DNA of 64,000 nt from the NCBI GenBank assembly GCA_037349105.1, contig JAYJMM010000027.1:1674001-1738000 (forward strand), written 5' to 3'. The translations under genes and the position numbers were made by a program. This stretch comes from Limnomonas spitsbergensis. Its lineage: Eukaryota; Chlorophyta; Chlorophyceae; Chlamydomonadales. Positions within the stretch are counted from its first letter, which is position 1. Every line of letters starts with the position of its first letter. The notes below the pieces were generated by a model, which ran no database searches, was not told the origin of the DNA, and worked only from the letters and a program-made list of their open reading frames with translations. This document shows, piece after piece, positions 11,918-23,500 of the stretch.

Positions 11918-13998
11918 CTACGGTATATATGCCAATTCAGCCAAATTATTTACACGCGCATGCTATCACCTCCATGTAGAGAGAGATAAGAGTGTCCCTG
12001 TCGTGCTGGGAGGAGCAATGACTTGGTTCCTACACTTCCGTTTTAGATTTGCGTTATAAGCTGGCAAACGAGGCACTTGTCTTGAAAGGGTGGACAGAGT
12101 CCGCACCTCGATGTTGGAGTGAAGCGCCCCGTTTTTCTGCTGAAACAGGGAATGTCTAGGACGAGACAACAATATGAATGGTCACAGCGTAACGTCTGCA
12201 AGATGACGTGGCCTGGAATGGTAGCGAATCGAGGCGTTTCGCACGGTCGTAGAAGGGTAGTGGGATACTGACAATCGAGAGCCTTGGATGCCACAAAGCA
12301 GGTCATTACTAGCTGCACCAGTGCATCCCAATTAAAACGCGACACTGGTGCAAGGCTTATTAGACCATACAAAAGGACCCGAGTCCCATGCTGATCTCAG
12401 GTGGTCCTAGAGGGCTTTGCGCAGTCCCACAGCAAGGAACTTCATCCCTGCGCCAACTAAGCCCAGATCCCATGGCTGGGATCACCTTCTGGAACCATTC
12501 GTGAAAAGGTCCAGAAGCATGATGTTTACAAGCATGCTTGCACTAAGTGGTCCATATGCACCACTGTCGGGGCTAAGAGCTGCGCCGAGTAAATGACTGC
12601 GCAAGCACAGGAAACAATTAAAGCAAGTATCAAAGACACCCTTTTACTCCCCCCCAGTCTGAAATAAGAGACCAAGGAGACACTTATAGAGGACTGTCAA
12701 AAAGGGTGAAGATCCCTTGGGAGAATCTTGAAAGACAGCTTGACATTGCTTCGTTGAAGGTTACGAATTTTACGGAGAAGCAAATCAGCTTAATAACAAA
12801 TGTTTAGACCTTGGTTCAAGGTCACTGCAAAAACAGATCAGCACAATTCCTGAAGAAAGTTTGAACTGTCTTCAGCCAAGAATAACCTTCGCAAGCGTTA
12901 GTCAAACAAAAAGCTAACAGCTGAACACATCAGCCGTGCCTGGGATGCACGCAAAATCTGCAAATTGACAGCAAACCGACCACTGACTCCCGTAACTAGA
13001 GTCCTAGACTGCAAATTAGTCAGATTAGTCCTAAACTGCCAATTAGTTCTAGCAGGGGGTGGGAAGCCACGGGGGCCGGATCTGCAAAAAATTCGGGGCT
13101 TGGCCTAATATGGATGGAATTTTCTTTATTGAACCTAAACAAATATTTTTGATTCGGCTGGCGACCTGGCGTGGCGAATTCGAACACCTGGGGATGGTTC
13201 CGAGGCCAGCGACATGCCGAAGTTCCCAATGTCACCTCGGACGAAGTTTGCGAGTTCAAAATCCTGAACACAATATGTTTATGGAGCTAGGCGCTCGCCT
13301 CGACACACTCGAGGCTTGTCCTGACGTAAAAAGTCACACTTGGGAGTCTCATTGTCGCTAGCCATCGTTAGCCGTTCACGAACGTTAGAGATAAATGTAG
13401 GAAATTGATTGCAGAAGTGGTATATATCATTATGAGCTGCATAAATTGGCCGGAATGGCGCCAAACTGGCTCCAGGCCTCCTGAAACGAGCCAACACTAC
13501 ATGCAGCAGGCAGGGACTCATGGGCTGCCAGGAAGAGACCAAGGCTTTAAAATATTAGCAACAAATTAACAAAATGAGCACTCTGTAACAAGAGGCAATG
13601 CTGATGGCGTCAAGGCTTCCTAAAACGGGTCAGCACGGCATGCAACAGCCATGCACGGGCTGTCAAGAAGAGACCAAAGCTACGATACCTGCAGTCAGAA
13701 AGAGATTATGAGAAGCACTGTGAAACATATGCAGAGGGGCGGCTTCAAGCCTGAAAGAACAAGCCCGAGATGAAAGCAGCATGTATGGGCTGGTATGGGT
13801 AAAAATAAAAAAAGCCAGTATACAAAAAAAAAGGCATGATGCTTCATGTTCAGCTGTTTATGGCCCAGTGGCTGCTACTGCTGCTGCTGCTGCTGCTGCC
13901 GCTTCTGCTTTTCCAGCAGCCTGCTCGCCTCGGATATGCTTCCTGGTCTTGCTTGCGCACCGCATGACAACGGCGGAAAGCTGTCGGGCAGCAAAGCA
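11918..13998. other. Intergenic, upstream of oxygenase gene
   Basis: No exon was recognised. Two diverged direct repeats of about 90 bp occur near 13450-13540 and 13600-13690 (shared words CCTNNNAAACG and GAAGAGACCAA). A CTG/CCG triplet run lies at about 13870-13910, in the 3' flank of the next gene. Confidence 0.4.
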
Positions 13999-14552
13999 TC
14001 AAGTGGGGCAGAACGGACAGGATCCAGGCTTCATGGTCGTGGGGCACTTGCTGCATGCAAGCTGCACCTCAGCTCCCTCGGCTGTTGCTGTTGGATAAAA
14101 CGCACCCTCCCGGACCACAGCCACAGCCGGTGCATGGTGTAGTGCCGGCGCCACTGCCACACGCCCACGAGCGGTGCCCTCGGCCCCATCGTCCTCCTCC
14201 TCGGCTGGATGCTTCCGCTTGGTGCGGCCTGCGGTAGCTGGCTTGTCAACCTTGAGGCGGTCGCGAAGCGCCATCTGCGCCCTGATGCTGTAAGCTGATC
14301 CAGCCCATCGTAGCATCTCTGCCTCCAGGGCATGCATCCAGCCCTGCACCATCTGCCCTTGCGGTTGGCGGAAGAGCGCTGGTGCACCTCCATCTCCCAT
14401 GCGAACGGTGATAGCGCGGAAGTCGCTGGGCAGCTGCCCCAACATGTCATTCCATGCAACCCACAGACACCGGGACGCCTCCAGCATGCCCTCCCATTGA
14501 CCATACGCTTGAGAGCGGAGGGAGAGCAGGGAGGAGAGGGTCACAACTTTGC
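13999..14552 (-). CDS. Terminal exon of unknown gene with C-terminal CxxC pair
   Basis: An open exon of 554 nt follows a good 3' splice site (CATGCAG at 14553-14559). It encodes about 184 residues and ends in CSKCPTTMKPGSCPFCPT, a CX2C-X8-CX2C arrangement that would suit a zinc ribbon. The middle is Trp-rich and helical-looking (GQWEGMLEASRCLWVAWNDM), followed by a basic KRKHPAEEEDDG stretch that could be a nuclear signal. I do not recognise the family. Upstream exons were not found with confidence. It could be a lineage-specific nucleic-acid-binding protein. Confidence 0.5.
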
Positions 14553-17192
14553 CTGCATGTGAAGAGCAGGGTGAGGTGTGCATCACACATGCTAGTATGT
14601 TCCCTATTTTGGAGTTCACTTTACGCTGATTATTAAGAACAAGAAGGTGGGTCTTCCGTTTCCTAGTGGTTCATAGTGGTTCATGGTTCAGCATCGCCCA
14701 ACATCGACGCTTGGCCCGTTTTTCACTGGATTTCCGATTCCATGCGGTGTTGCTGTCGAGAGCGTGCTACGATTTTAAAGAACAAGCTTAAGGTTGCTAG
14801 ATGCCGTTTTACGTTGATCTCAGCGACACCTGCTGAAACTCGAACTTTTAGCCACGAGGGCCCAATCCCGACCCAATCGAGGCGAATGATTGCCAAACAC
14901 TAATGTCAGCTTTAGATCTAGCCATCACTGCATCCTACGAACTTGTTTCATGACATTTTTCTGCACCCTGGTTTTGGCCTGGATCAAACCCTCGTGGCTT
15001 CCAACCCCCTGCTGGTTCTAGTCAAGGAGCCATCCGCAAATTAAGCCAGCACTAGGGGACATGTCCAAGATGTGCAAGCGAAATCCCAAGGCAGAGGCTG
15101 GTACTGTTTTCATCAAGGTCCGTTATTGGCAAGGCCCTTGAACATGAAAATCTTCCGGATAGGGCTGTGGTCCTGAGGCGCTGTTGCGGTGGAGCTGTAG
15201 GCTTAAAAGTTACATCCTCCACAGCCGTTATTGTGGGCCAAAGCAGCTGCAGTGTGAAAGCTGTACATTGGGTACATCTGCGGCAATGTACTAATAACAG
15301 GGCCAAATTCAACAGGAGCGCGTGTAAGTGTGGACTTCATACCAAAGTGTGAACTCGTCATGAATCACAACTGTACCACAGTACAATTAATTTATCTTTA
15401 CTCATAGGATAATGTTTGACACAGGGTGTCAATTATAATCTTACAGAAACTCGAATTCTTACATCATCCAGGACAGGCAAGCGACATGGGAAGCAGTGCA
15501 TGGTTTAATACTGTCCCCGGCTCTAGGTATGAGGTATCCCATTCTTCCGGTGGCACCAGGAGTCCAGGACCACACTGGACCTGACATCATGACCCCAACA
15601 GGTATGGCAACAGACTTCATGCCATTCTTGCGTGCCTAGCTGCAAAAGTAGGTTAGCTCCAGGTCGCAGTTTTAGAATAGCGCAGCGCATTACATTGCCA
15701 AACAACAAATTAGGTTCGTCCGGTCATAGCACGGTAACCAGGCAGGATCTAGCACTCTCGGCCGTAATTTAGCCGCAATTTCAGGGGCCAGATAATTTAG
15801 CACATGGCAGTGGCAGTTTTCCCACCTCATTAGGAATAATCACAGGCTCAAAAGATCAGATTGGCTCTCAGAACCCCAATTAGCACCGGTGCCTGGATGT
15901 ACAGTTACACAGTGAACATAGCAACCCAAGGCAGGTCCATACCTATTTTCCTATTTAATTTACCGTTTTATGTAGGTACCGCAGTTCACTGTAGGTACCG
16001 CAGTTTTAACCATTAGAACAGGGTGCATATGATGCACAGTTTTTGCATGGTAGTTTTTGAATGACAATACCATCACCAGTATGTCAGACATTTGCAAGAT
16101 TGGTGACTGATTCATCATCTGCGTATGTCAACTCAGCAGCTAATGCTCGAGCTGAATGCAAGATCAAGTCAGCACTCAGAGCAACCAGGAAATACGAGTG
16201 CTTAGCAGTGAGCACGATCTTTCCACGCCCCCCAGCTCTGAACATGTAGCTGCTGAGTTAGAGAAGAACAAAAAAAGTTGCAAGCAAAGTCAGAACACGG
16301 CAAGCCTCAAACAAACTGACAGCTGCAAGATTGATTATATTGTGTGCTGTACACCACCACAAGACTATGGTTGCAAAGAAAGACCCTCACCAACGGTGCA
16401 GAAGTAAGTAATTTTTATTTTATTTGCAGTCAAGCAAGGTTCGAATTACCCTGTCAATTACCATGCATGGGCATTACTGAAGGCCCAAGAATTGATTATT
16501 TAAACCAGCATAGGGTAGACCTGTAGAGGCTCAGGCCTTAAGTGGACCTTCGTAGTACGGAGATCCGTACTGCCTGGTACTGCCTGAGAGTATGGAGAAT
16601 GTTGACTGTCCAGCACTTCATGATCTCTGACTCCGCTCCTGAAGGTCTTGAAGGAAAAAACCTCGGTCTCTGATTATGATCATCTGAAGGAATGAGGGCA
16701 GGCACAGATTCAAGCAGTAAATTGTTTCCCGTGGGTATGACCCCACAATTATGAAAGTATCATGGGTGCATAACATGGCACGAGGCTCCACACAGATTTC
16801 TCCTCAAAGTACCCTATATATCAAGAGTCAGTTGTACACCGTCTTTCGTGAAAGAAATGCAATGAATCTGAGATGCTTGCATGGCCTGCAAAATCCAGGA
16901 TCTTGAGGAAGGTTGGGAAAAAGGAACTTGGCTCCTTTCAAGCCCAATGGCTTGCAAGCTGTTCAGAGTTATGAGCAGAAAATTACAATCATCCAAGATA
17001 TCCAAATGAGAAACTTGCGTCTCTGAGATGTGTGTCTTGAATTCCTAAATATCCTGCGGGGGGCATGAATATTGACGTTATAATTACTGGAACCCCCAGT
17101 CTGAGGCCCTATAGCACAGCTCCGAAGCCATTGAAACCTGTCTTCCAGGCCCCCATGATTCCATCATAAAATCTCCAATCTGTCGGTGTACC
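14553..17192. other. No gene recognised
   Basis: Short frames only. A minus-strand stretch at 15523-15708 has a Cys/His-rich translation (WHEVCCHTCWGHDV) that might be a decayed exon, but it has no supporting splice context. Confidence 0.35.
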
Positions 17193-18038
17193 TCATGCAC
17201 CATGCGCGCCGGAGTCTCTAGGCCTGAGCTCTTCTGTTTCAATGACATGCTCTTGACTGACCGGGTAATCGTCGAAGGAAGTCTCTATGCCCCATGGGTT
17301 GCATACTTCCACCAGGGTCATGGGGACGGAGTCTTTGTCCGAAATCTCAGGGACATAAGTGTGTTTGTCTAGGCCAGTCCCAAACAAACCCTTCACCTTG
17401 GAAGCAATAAATTCGAGGAGCATTGCCAATCAGGTTGGGCCCAGAGGAACGCGGCATGCTGTTGCCCTCTCCACTTTCTGTGGTCTAGTACTTCTCGACG
17501 TAATCAGTTTCCTGCATGGGCTCGGCTTTGGAGGAGCACACATTGATGATGTCATGCGTTAGGGGATGTGTGGACATGGGAAGCCTGGCAACCTTGGGAA
17601 TTTTATAAATTGTTCCCAGGAACTAACCCATGGCTTTCACAAATGACACCTCACAGGGCTGGGTCATGATTGGCTGGACAGCCGGCTGGCCCATCTCCGA
17701 CAAAGGGCGCGATGATGACGCCTGCGTGTCAGAGTCCTCGACCCGGGTGTAGTGCTCTGGGTTCTCAACTCATAGCACCTCATGGTCACGGTTCGGCGGG
17801 TTCGCCTTGACATAAATCAGCTTCTCAGCCAGCGCGATGCCTAGGCGAGAGCGGCTACTGGTGTACGTCCGCCCCCATGCTGACCAGTTCTGCTGGACCG
17901 ATTGTTCCAAACTCGCTTAATCTTATTCAGCTCGGCACACAAAGCCTCAGGCTCCCACTCGGTTCCTAAGTGCAGTTGCTTGCCATTGTCGAGAAGGATA
18001 GATCGTTTCACTTTCTTAGGGGCCATTCCAGGTAACAC
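17193..18038 (-). pseudogene. Decayed protein-coding sequence, family unknown
   Basis: Minus-strand frames in succession look protein-like but are broken. An N-terminal part (from MAPKKVKRSILLDNGKQLHL, 18026 downwards) has a basic start and ends at a stop near 17841. A second frame continues with RLGIALAEKLIYVKANPPNR and then crosses in-frame stops. A third (17193-17429) holds LEFIASKVKGLFGTGLDK and a Glu/Asp-rich end. Shifts and stops between them suggest a dead gene or transposon remnant. Undetected introns are an alternative. Confidence 0.3.
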
Positions 18039-18160
18039 GAGTATTATTGGAGTATAGAATCGGACGAGAACGCATGCGCTTGTCTCACAAGTAGCCCACA
18101 GTAGCTGAAATGCCGTATTTCCGCGTTTTCAGTTGCGACATTCGGGATTTTCGCGACTTT

Positions 18161-18205
18161 ATATAAAGTATATATGATATGCCGAATATATAATATACTT
18201 TATAT
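18161..18205. repeat. AT-rich inverted repeat
   Basis: ATATAAAGTATA (18161-18172) is repeated in inverse orientation as TATACTTTATAT (18194-18205) within a strongly AT-rich patch (about 18155-18235). Confidence 0.6.
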
Positions 18206-18432
18206 ACTATATAATATTATATAATATTGCCGATGCCTACAAATGACCATTAGGGTTACAGCTCAAATCGCACCTGAATGCCACGAACAGATTAACCAGG
18301 CAATCACACCGACCTTCGGGTCATAGAGTCCTTACGCCAAGCACTCGCACGGTCAGTGGCAAGACCCGTTCGATATGTCGCCAAGTCAAGCAACTATGGA
18401 AACAGTGAAGAGAAGCCGCTGTCATTGGACAA

Positions 18433-18537
18433 TCAGGAAAAAAGAAGAGGCAATCCGTAGGTGTGCACCTGCGACTCTGAGGCAATCGCGACAGCTGCAG
18501 GGGCAGCGGACATTGAAGCATCCGCCGTAGCAGGCTC
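18433..18537 (-). CDS. Putative last exon of a small host gene
   Basis: After a pyrimidine-rich acceptor (TTTCGCCCAG) a 34-codon frame runs to TGA: EPATADASMSAAPAAVAIAS and then SESQVHTYGLPLLFS. It is in phase with the exon at 28640-28764 on the far side of the intact element. Removing the element would leave an intron of about 187 bp. The link is an inference from phase and spacing. Alone, the exon is too short to prove. Confidence 0.3.
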   Translation of the reverse strand, partial: EPATADASMSAAPAAVAIASESQVHTYGLPLLFS

Positions 18538-18665
18538 CTGGGCGAAAGAACAGGGCGCAGATGAAGAAGACGATTATGCAAAGGCAAATACCGTTGGGGC
18601 TGGCTTGGGCTTCTTGGAATAAGCCGCAGGCCAGGCAAGGTCTGCTGCAAGAAGTGCCTGGAAAG

Positions 18666-18898
18666 TGTCGCACCATAAAGCAGTAACTGCAATACTATGG
18701 TAAATACCGTAAACTCCGGCCAGGACACCTTAGAGAGGTGTCCTCTACTCACAAACACGGTACATCACCGTACACTCATGCTCCTTGTACTTCAGACAAG
18801 AGTGTGTCAACAAGATAACTGTATCTGGAAGTCCCTAACTGGATATCTCTGCCTGGAAGTCTCCGTCTCGTGGGTACCGCCCCTACTACTTTACTCGC
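18666..18898 (-). repeat. Outer split repeat B2
   Basis: 233 bp, matching 19528-19760 base for base as far as checked. Its outer edge (TGTCGCACC) is the left end of the element. It contains a small hairpin AGGACACC-7nt-GGTGTCCT. Confidence 0.92.
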
Positions 18899-19525
18899 GA
18901 TGTGCGCTTCGGGTCCGTGGCGGACTTCTTTCCTCACGGCAGTGATGGACGCCTACGGGCAGGCTCAGTGACTATTCACTGGCTGCGAGTGCTCTTCGAG
19001 TTAAGCAGCTGGCTGGTTATTTGTGTATATAGCAATTGACTTAGGGGCATAGGCCTTCTGGCCGTCTGGTCGCGATCCAGCTGGGCTATGTTAAGGGCAC
19101 TTACCGCGTAACACGCGGAGAGATGGACGGGACGTAGACTGCGTACTTCTTCTTCTGCAGGGTCTCGTTTCTCTGACTGGGGTACTTGTCTCCAGCTAGT
19201 TCAGCGGAGGCTGAGCTAGGCTTGACTCGAGTTAAGGTACTGACTTATGTGTAAGCTGTAGGTCTCGCAGACTGCCGGTGCTTGTTACAAATAGAGGTCT
19301 GTCCTTTAGAAAGGGACGAAGTAACTAGCCAAGGCAATTGCCGGGATACAGGGACCCGGCAGGCCCAGTTCAGAGTACGGTAGAACCTGTCAAACTAATC
19401 CTGCGTAAGCGGGTTTCTAGGTCTCAGCTCAAATCCGGAGACTTCGCAGAGAAGCTGCGGAGTCACCGATGACGCTAACTGCGGTCTAAACGGTTCTGTC
19501 ACGTATACTGTAATATACTGTGACA
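18896..19525 (-). repeat. Inner split repeat A2
   Basis: 630 bp, matching 27951-28580 at offset 9055 with one substitution seen. It is followed by GC and then B1, so the A2/B1 joint makes the palindrome GACAGCTGTC at 19522-19531. Confidence 0.93.
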
Positions 19526-19527
19526 GC

Positions 19528-19760
19528 TGTCGCACCATAAAGCAGTAACTGCAATACTATGGTAAATACCGTAAACTCCGGCCAGGACACCTTAGAGAGG
19601 TGTCCTCTACTCACAAACACGGTACATCACCGTACACTCATGCTCCTTGTACTTCAGACAAGAGTGTGTCAACAAGATAACTGTATCTGGAAGTCCCTAA
19701 CTGGATATCTCTGCCTGGAAGTCTCCGTCTCGTGGGTACCGCCCCTACTACTTTACTCGC
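19528..19760 (-). repeat. Inner split repeat B1
   Basis: Second copy of the 233-bp repeat, lying between the 3' end of the ORF region and A2. After 19760 the sequence changes to the internal region of the element (CCCCCGCTCC). Confidence 0.92.
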
Positions 19761-19880
19761 CCCCCGCTCCCCAGCGTTAAGCCCTCCAGGCATGCGCGGG
19801 GAGCCGGAAAAAGGGGTGGTACTGAAATAAACTTCTGGGAAAATATGTATGTAGAAGCTCAAATCATCATCTGCAAATAT

Positions 19881-19983
19881 GCCTGGTTCAGGCCTTCTAC
19901 AATTCTGCCTGGTTCAGGCCTTCTACAAATCTGCCTGGTTTGGGCCTTCTAAAATCTGCTGGGTTCAGGCCTTCTTCAAATCA
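19881..19983 (-). repeat. Four tandem copies of a 25-27-bp unit
   Basis: The unit GCCTGGTTCAGGCCTTCTAC plus a few bases is repeated four times with small changes, in the 3' untranslated region of the element. GGTTCAGGCC is partly self-complementary, so each unit could form a small hairpin. Confidence 0.85.
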
Positions 19984-20506
19984 GAAATAAAAAAATCAAC
20001 CGAGTTTCAGCTGAAGCGCAATGCGCAGAACCCTACAAACTCAAGCTGTTCAGCCCACTACTGGCTAGCAAACAGTGAAATTCAAAGTTATCAGGTCAAG
20101 CTAAGAACAACCGCTGCTCTCGCCCCACTGCGCCATAGCCGCCTGGTCTTTAAAGGCCACAGAAAATGTGCGCCGTAGCAGCGTGATCTGCCCCCTGCTG
20201 TGCTATAATTGCTCGAGTTGACTAATTCTCCTCGCTCATCATTTTCATAACTTATGTACTACTGTAGCCTTGCTGCCACGGTATTTGAGAAACAAATTTT
20301 CATTAAGCTGCCGTAACTCTACTCCTGCATCTTCCGTTTTCGGTCCGCTGGCTGCCGGCCCGCTGCCTACTGGGTACTAGGACAAGCCGCACTGCGTCTG
20401 CATTTCTGCTCTGTAGGTGCCTGCCCGCTCCTTGCCAGCTACGGCGTGGGTGACGTCACGTGCTCAGCGGCCCTGCCGCTCCGGGCTTCAGGTCCCGGTA
20501 AAATCC

Positions 20507-23500
20507 TCAAGGGCTGACTCTTCTTCCTCCCTTGCTGCCTCTTTGGCCACCTTGGCCCTTCTTGTAACTGCTCTCGGGGTGACATTGGCCTCCGGGGTGA
20601 CTTTGGCCTTCGGGGTGACATTGGCACCCCCTCCTCTGGAGATCCTTCAAGAACTCCAACGCATGTGCTACGGATCTGGCCGACCCTGCAGGCATAGTCC
20701 CATAATGGTTCATGGCTAACGCCTCTACCGCCATCGCCCAGTGGTTGACCTGACTGGCTACCTGCCCTTCTGGCACCCTCTGAGGGGCCACCTGAACTGG
20801 TCCTGCCTGACTGACCTCAGCCTGGTAGGCATCTCTGTCCTGGCTAATTTCCATGTGGCCTGTCATGAAGCACGTGTGGCCTCCTGTCCCCTCCCACCTT
20901 GGTTGCTCGCCCTCCGGTGGTTCCTGTCGCGCTGGCGGTTCTGGCCACGCGCTGGGGCCTGCTGCCCCCTGCTGGAAGTCCCTTGCACTGGGAGTTCCCA
21001 TGGCAGTATCGAAGGTCCTGCGCCTGCTGTCCATGGGCATCCCCTGGCCCCTGCCTGGGCCCCAGGTTCCATAGCCCCGCGCTGGGCCTGCAGGTGCCCC
21101 TGGCCTGTCGCCTGTCAGCCCGGCCTGCTCCGGGTTGGTGCACTCGTTGGCAAAGTGCCCCGGCTGATTGCACTTGAAGCACAATCCACCATGGCGCGGT
21201 CCCAGGTGACGCCTAGGCTCTGCCGCCCCGCTGCCCTCTGCCAGGGTTCTGTTTGCCGGCCCGGGACCTGGGCCTCTCTGGTGCTCCTGCCCCTGCCTGT
21301 AAGGCCTGGCAACCTCAGCATGGTGCCGTTCCCTGGATCTGCCCCTGGGCTGGTCCCTGCACGGTGACCGCTGTCTGCGGTCCCTGCTCCTTTCCTCGCT
21401 GTTGCTGCGCCTCCCTGCGCCCTGCCGCTGGGTCCTGGCTGCCGGCGTTGGCACCGCCCCTTGGCGCTCCTCACTGATGGCCCTTTGCGCGCTTCTGCTG
21501 CGCCGCCGTAGCCTTCTGTCCCCTGAGCCGCTCTCGTCGCTGCTAGAAGGACTGCGCTTCTTCGGCTCCTCCATGCCGGAATGCTCGCTGTCCACGTCTG
21601 GTAGCGGGGACGGAGTCGCCAACATTGCCCTGACGCACCCCGCCAACTCTGGGTCTGCTTCGAATGGGAGCGGCTGCCCGTGGTTTGGCGGGCCCCCCAA
21701 GTGCTGTAGTCCCAGGGCCTCCTGCAGCCCGTTCAGCTCATCTGCCCGCAGGGTGTATTCTCGCTGGACCGTTGTCATGACCTGCTGACCATCCGTGATG
21801 ACCTTCCACCCGGCCAGCTGGCCTTTCAGGTAATCCACAATTTCCGCTGACTGCTTCCACATTTGCCGCTCTCTCCATCTCAGAGCCTTTTTCAGCCCGT
21901 TAACTTGCCCTGCCAGCCTGTTGATTTGCCTGTCTTGTGGGCTGGTCCCTGGCTCTGGAACCTTCTCTACGCTGCAATCTTCCTCCTCCTCTGCTTCCTG
22001 CGCCTCATCTTCGCTGTTGCTGGCTGATTGCGCGGGGGCCCTTGCCGCCCCTGGCTTTCCTTGCCACTGCTGCTGTTGCGCCTGCCTACCCTTGCCGTTG
22101 CTGGCCTGCTGCACTCTAGGCCCTGCCACCTGCGGTTGCTTTTGCAGCTGCTGCTGTTGCTGCTGCTGCTCTCCCCTGCTGCGCGTTGAAGTTGCCTGTG
22201 CAGCTCTATCGGCTGCAGCTGTGCCGTATCCCCTCCTCTGCGCTGCAGGCGGCCCTGCCTGCACCGCAGGCGCTGTTTCGGGTGTCCGCGAAAAGTCCTG
22301 AATCCTCCTCTCACACTCCTCCACCGCGTGCTTGTCTGGTTTTCCGCACAAGGCGCACGGGTAGGCGGGGCATGCTGGCATGAAGTCCCTGACCGCCCTC
22401 TTCTCAACGTCAGAGAGTTCCGCGGCTCTGCGCGCTCTTGCCATTTCCTCTGCGGTTGGTGTGGCGGTCTCTTCCACTGCTGCTTCGACTGGCACCAGCC
22501 TGCGCCTTTGTAGCCTGGGGTTTGGTTCGCTGCTGGGTCCTGCGCCCTGTTCGGCCCTCATAGCGGTACCTGCGCGTGTGGCCATGGAATGCTGTAAGAG
22601 CGGTTCGTGCTCTGTTTCAACTGTTGCAGCTGGCCACCCCTCTCTTTCTGCGAATCCACACTGAATTCCTGCCCATGCCACTGCTGCTGCCTGGTACCCC
22701 CCTGCCGGAGATGCCCGCAGTAGTGGCAGCGTAAGGTCCTTGACCCCTTGCACTCTCTGTGGGCCCTCTCTGGGCCGTAAGGTCAGCCTTCCTGCTGCCT
22801 CTAAGACCCCGTTATACTTGAGGAACTCTGGGTTCCCTACCAAGTGCTCATATGCATCCGGTGGTGTCTTAACGACCCTGACCACCGTGGGCTCCATAAT
22901 GGCATTGGGCCCTCCGTATCCATACACCACATAAATGAACAGTACTCCATACAGATCTGCCCCTGCATTGTCTGTGGTACGAATCTTCTCGTCTGTACGC
23001 ACCAGCTCCGCCCCCATGGCAACTAATTGCTCTGCAATATTGACAGTGATGACATGGCACGTGCATGCGGAGTCCATGAGTGCTTTCTGAGCCACCAGGA
23101 CCTTCCCATTGACCATAAGTCCCACACACTGCTCCAGGTTGCTTCTGTCATTTTTGAAATACTGCAGCTTGGGTGCAGCCGTCACCGTTCTACCCTCTGG
23201 CCTGGTGTTACTAGTCTCACCCCTGTGGCCGGTGTTGTCTCCTCCCATGGGCATCGTGGTGAACGACAGCGCTGAGAGCCGCTCGTTCAACTTGAACACC
23301 TGTAGGCGGATGTCAGACATATCGTCAGCTAGTTTACTCAATACCAGCCTCTTTGCTCCCTTCCTGGAGGGTTGTACCGTGAATCCTGGTACTGGTTCCT
23401 CCTCCTGCAAAGGTTCTGGCATAAACGACTTAGGACGGGCGTTATGAACCGCCTGTTTGAAACCTGCAGGCTTGGGTACCAGCCCAACCTGCGTCATGAG

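Noticed and set aside
12043..12372. 109-codon minus-strand ORF upstream of the oxygenase
   Set aside because: Low similarity to any coding pattern; the oxygenase start at 11917 is well supported without it.
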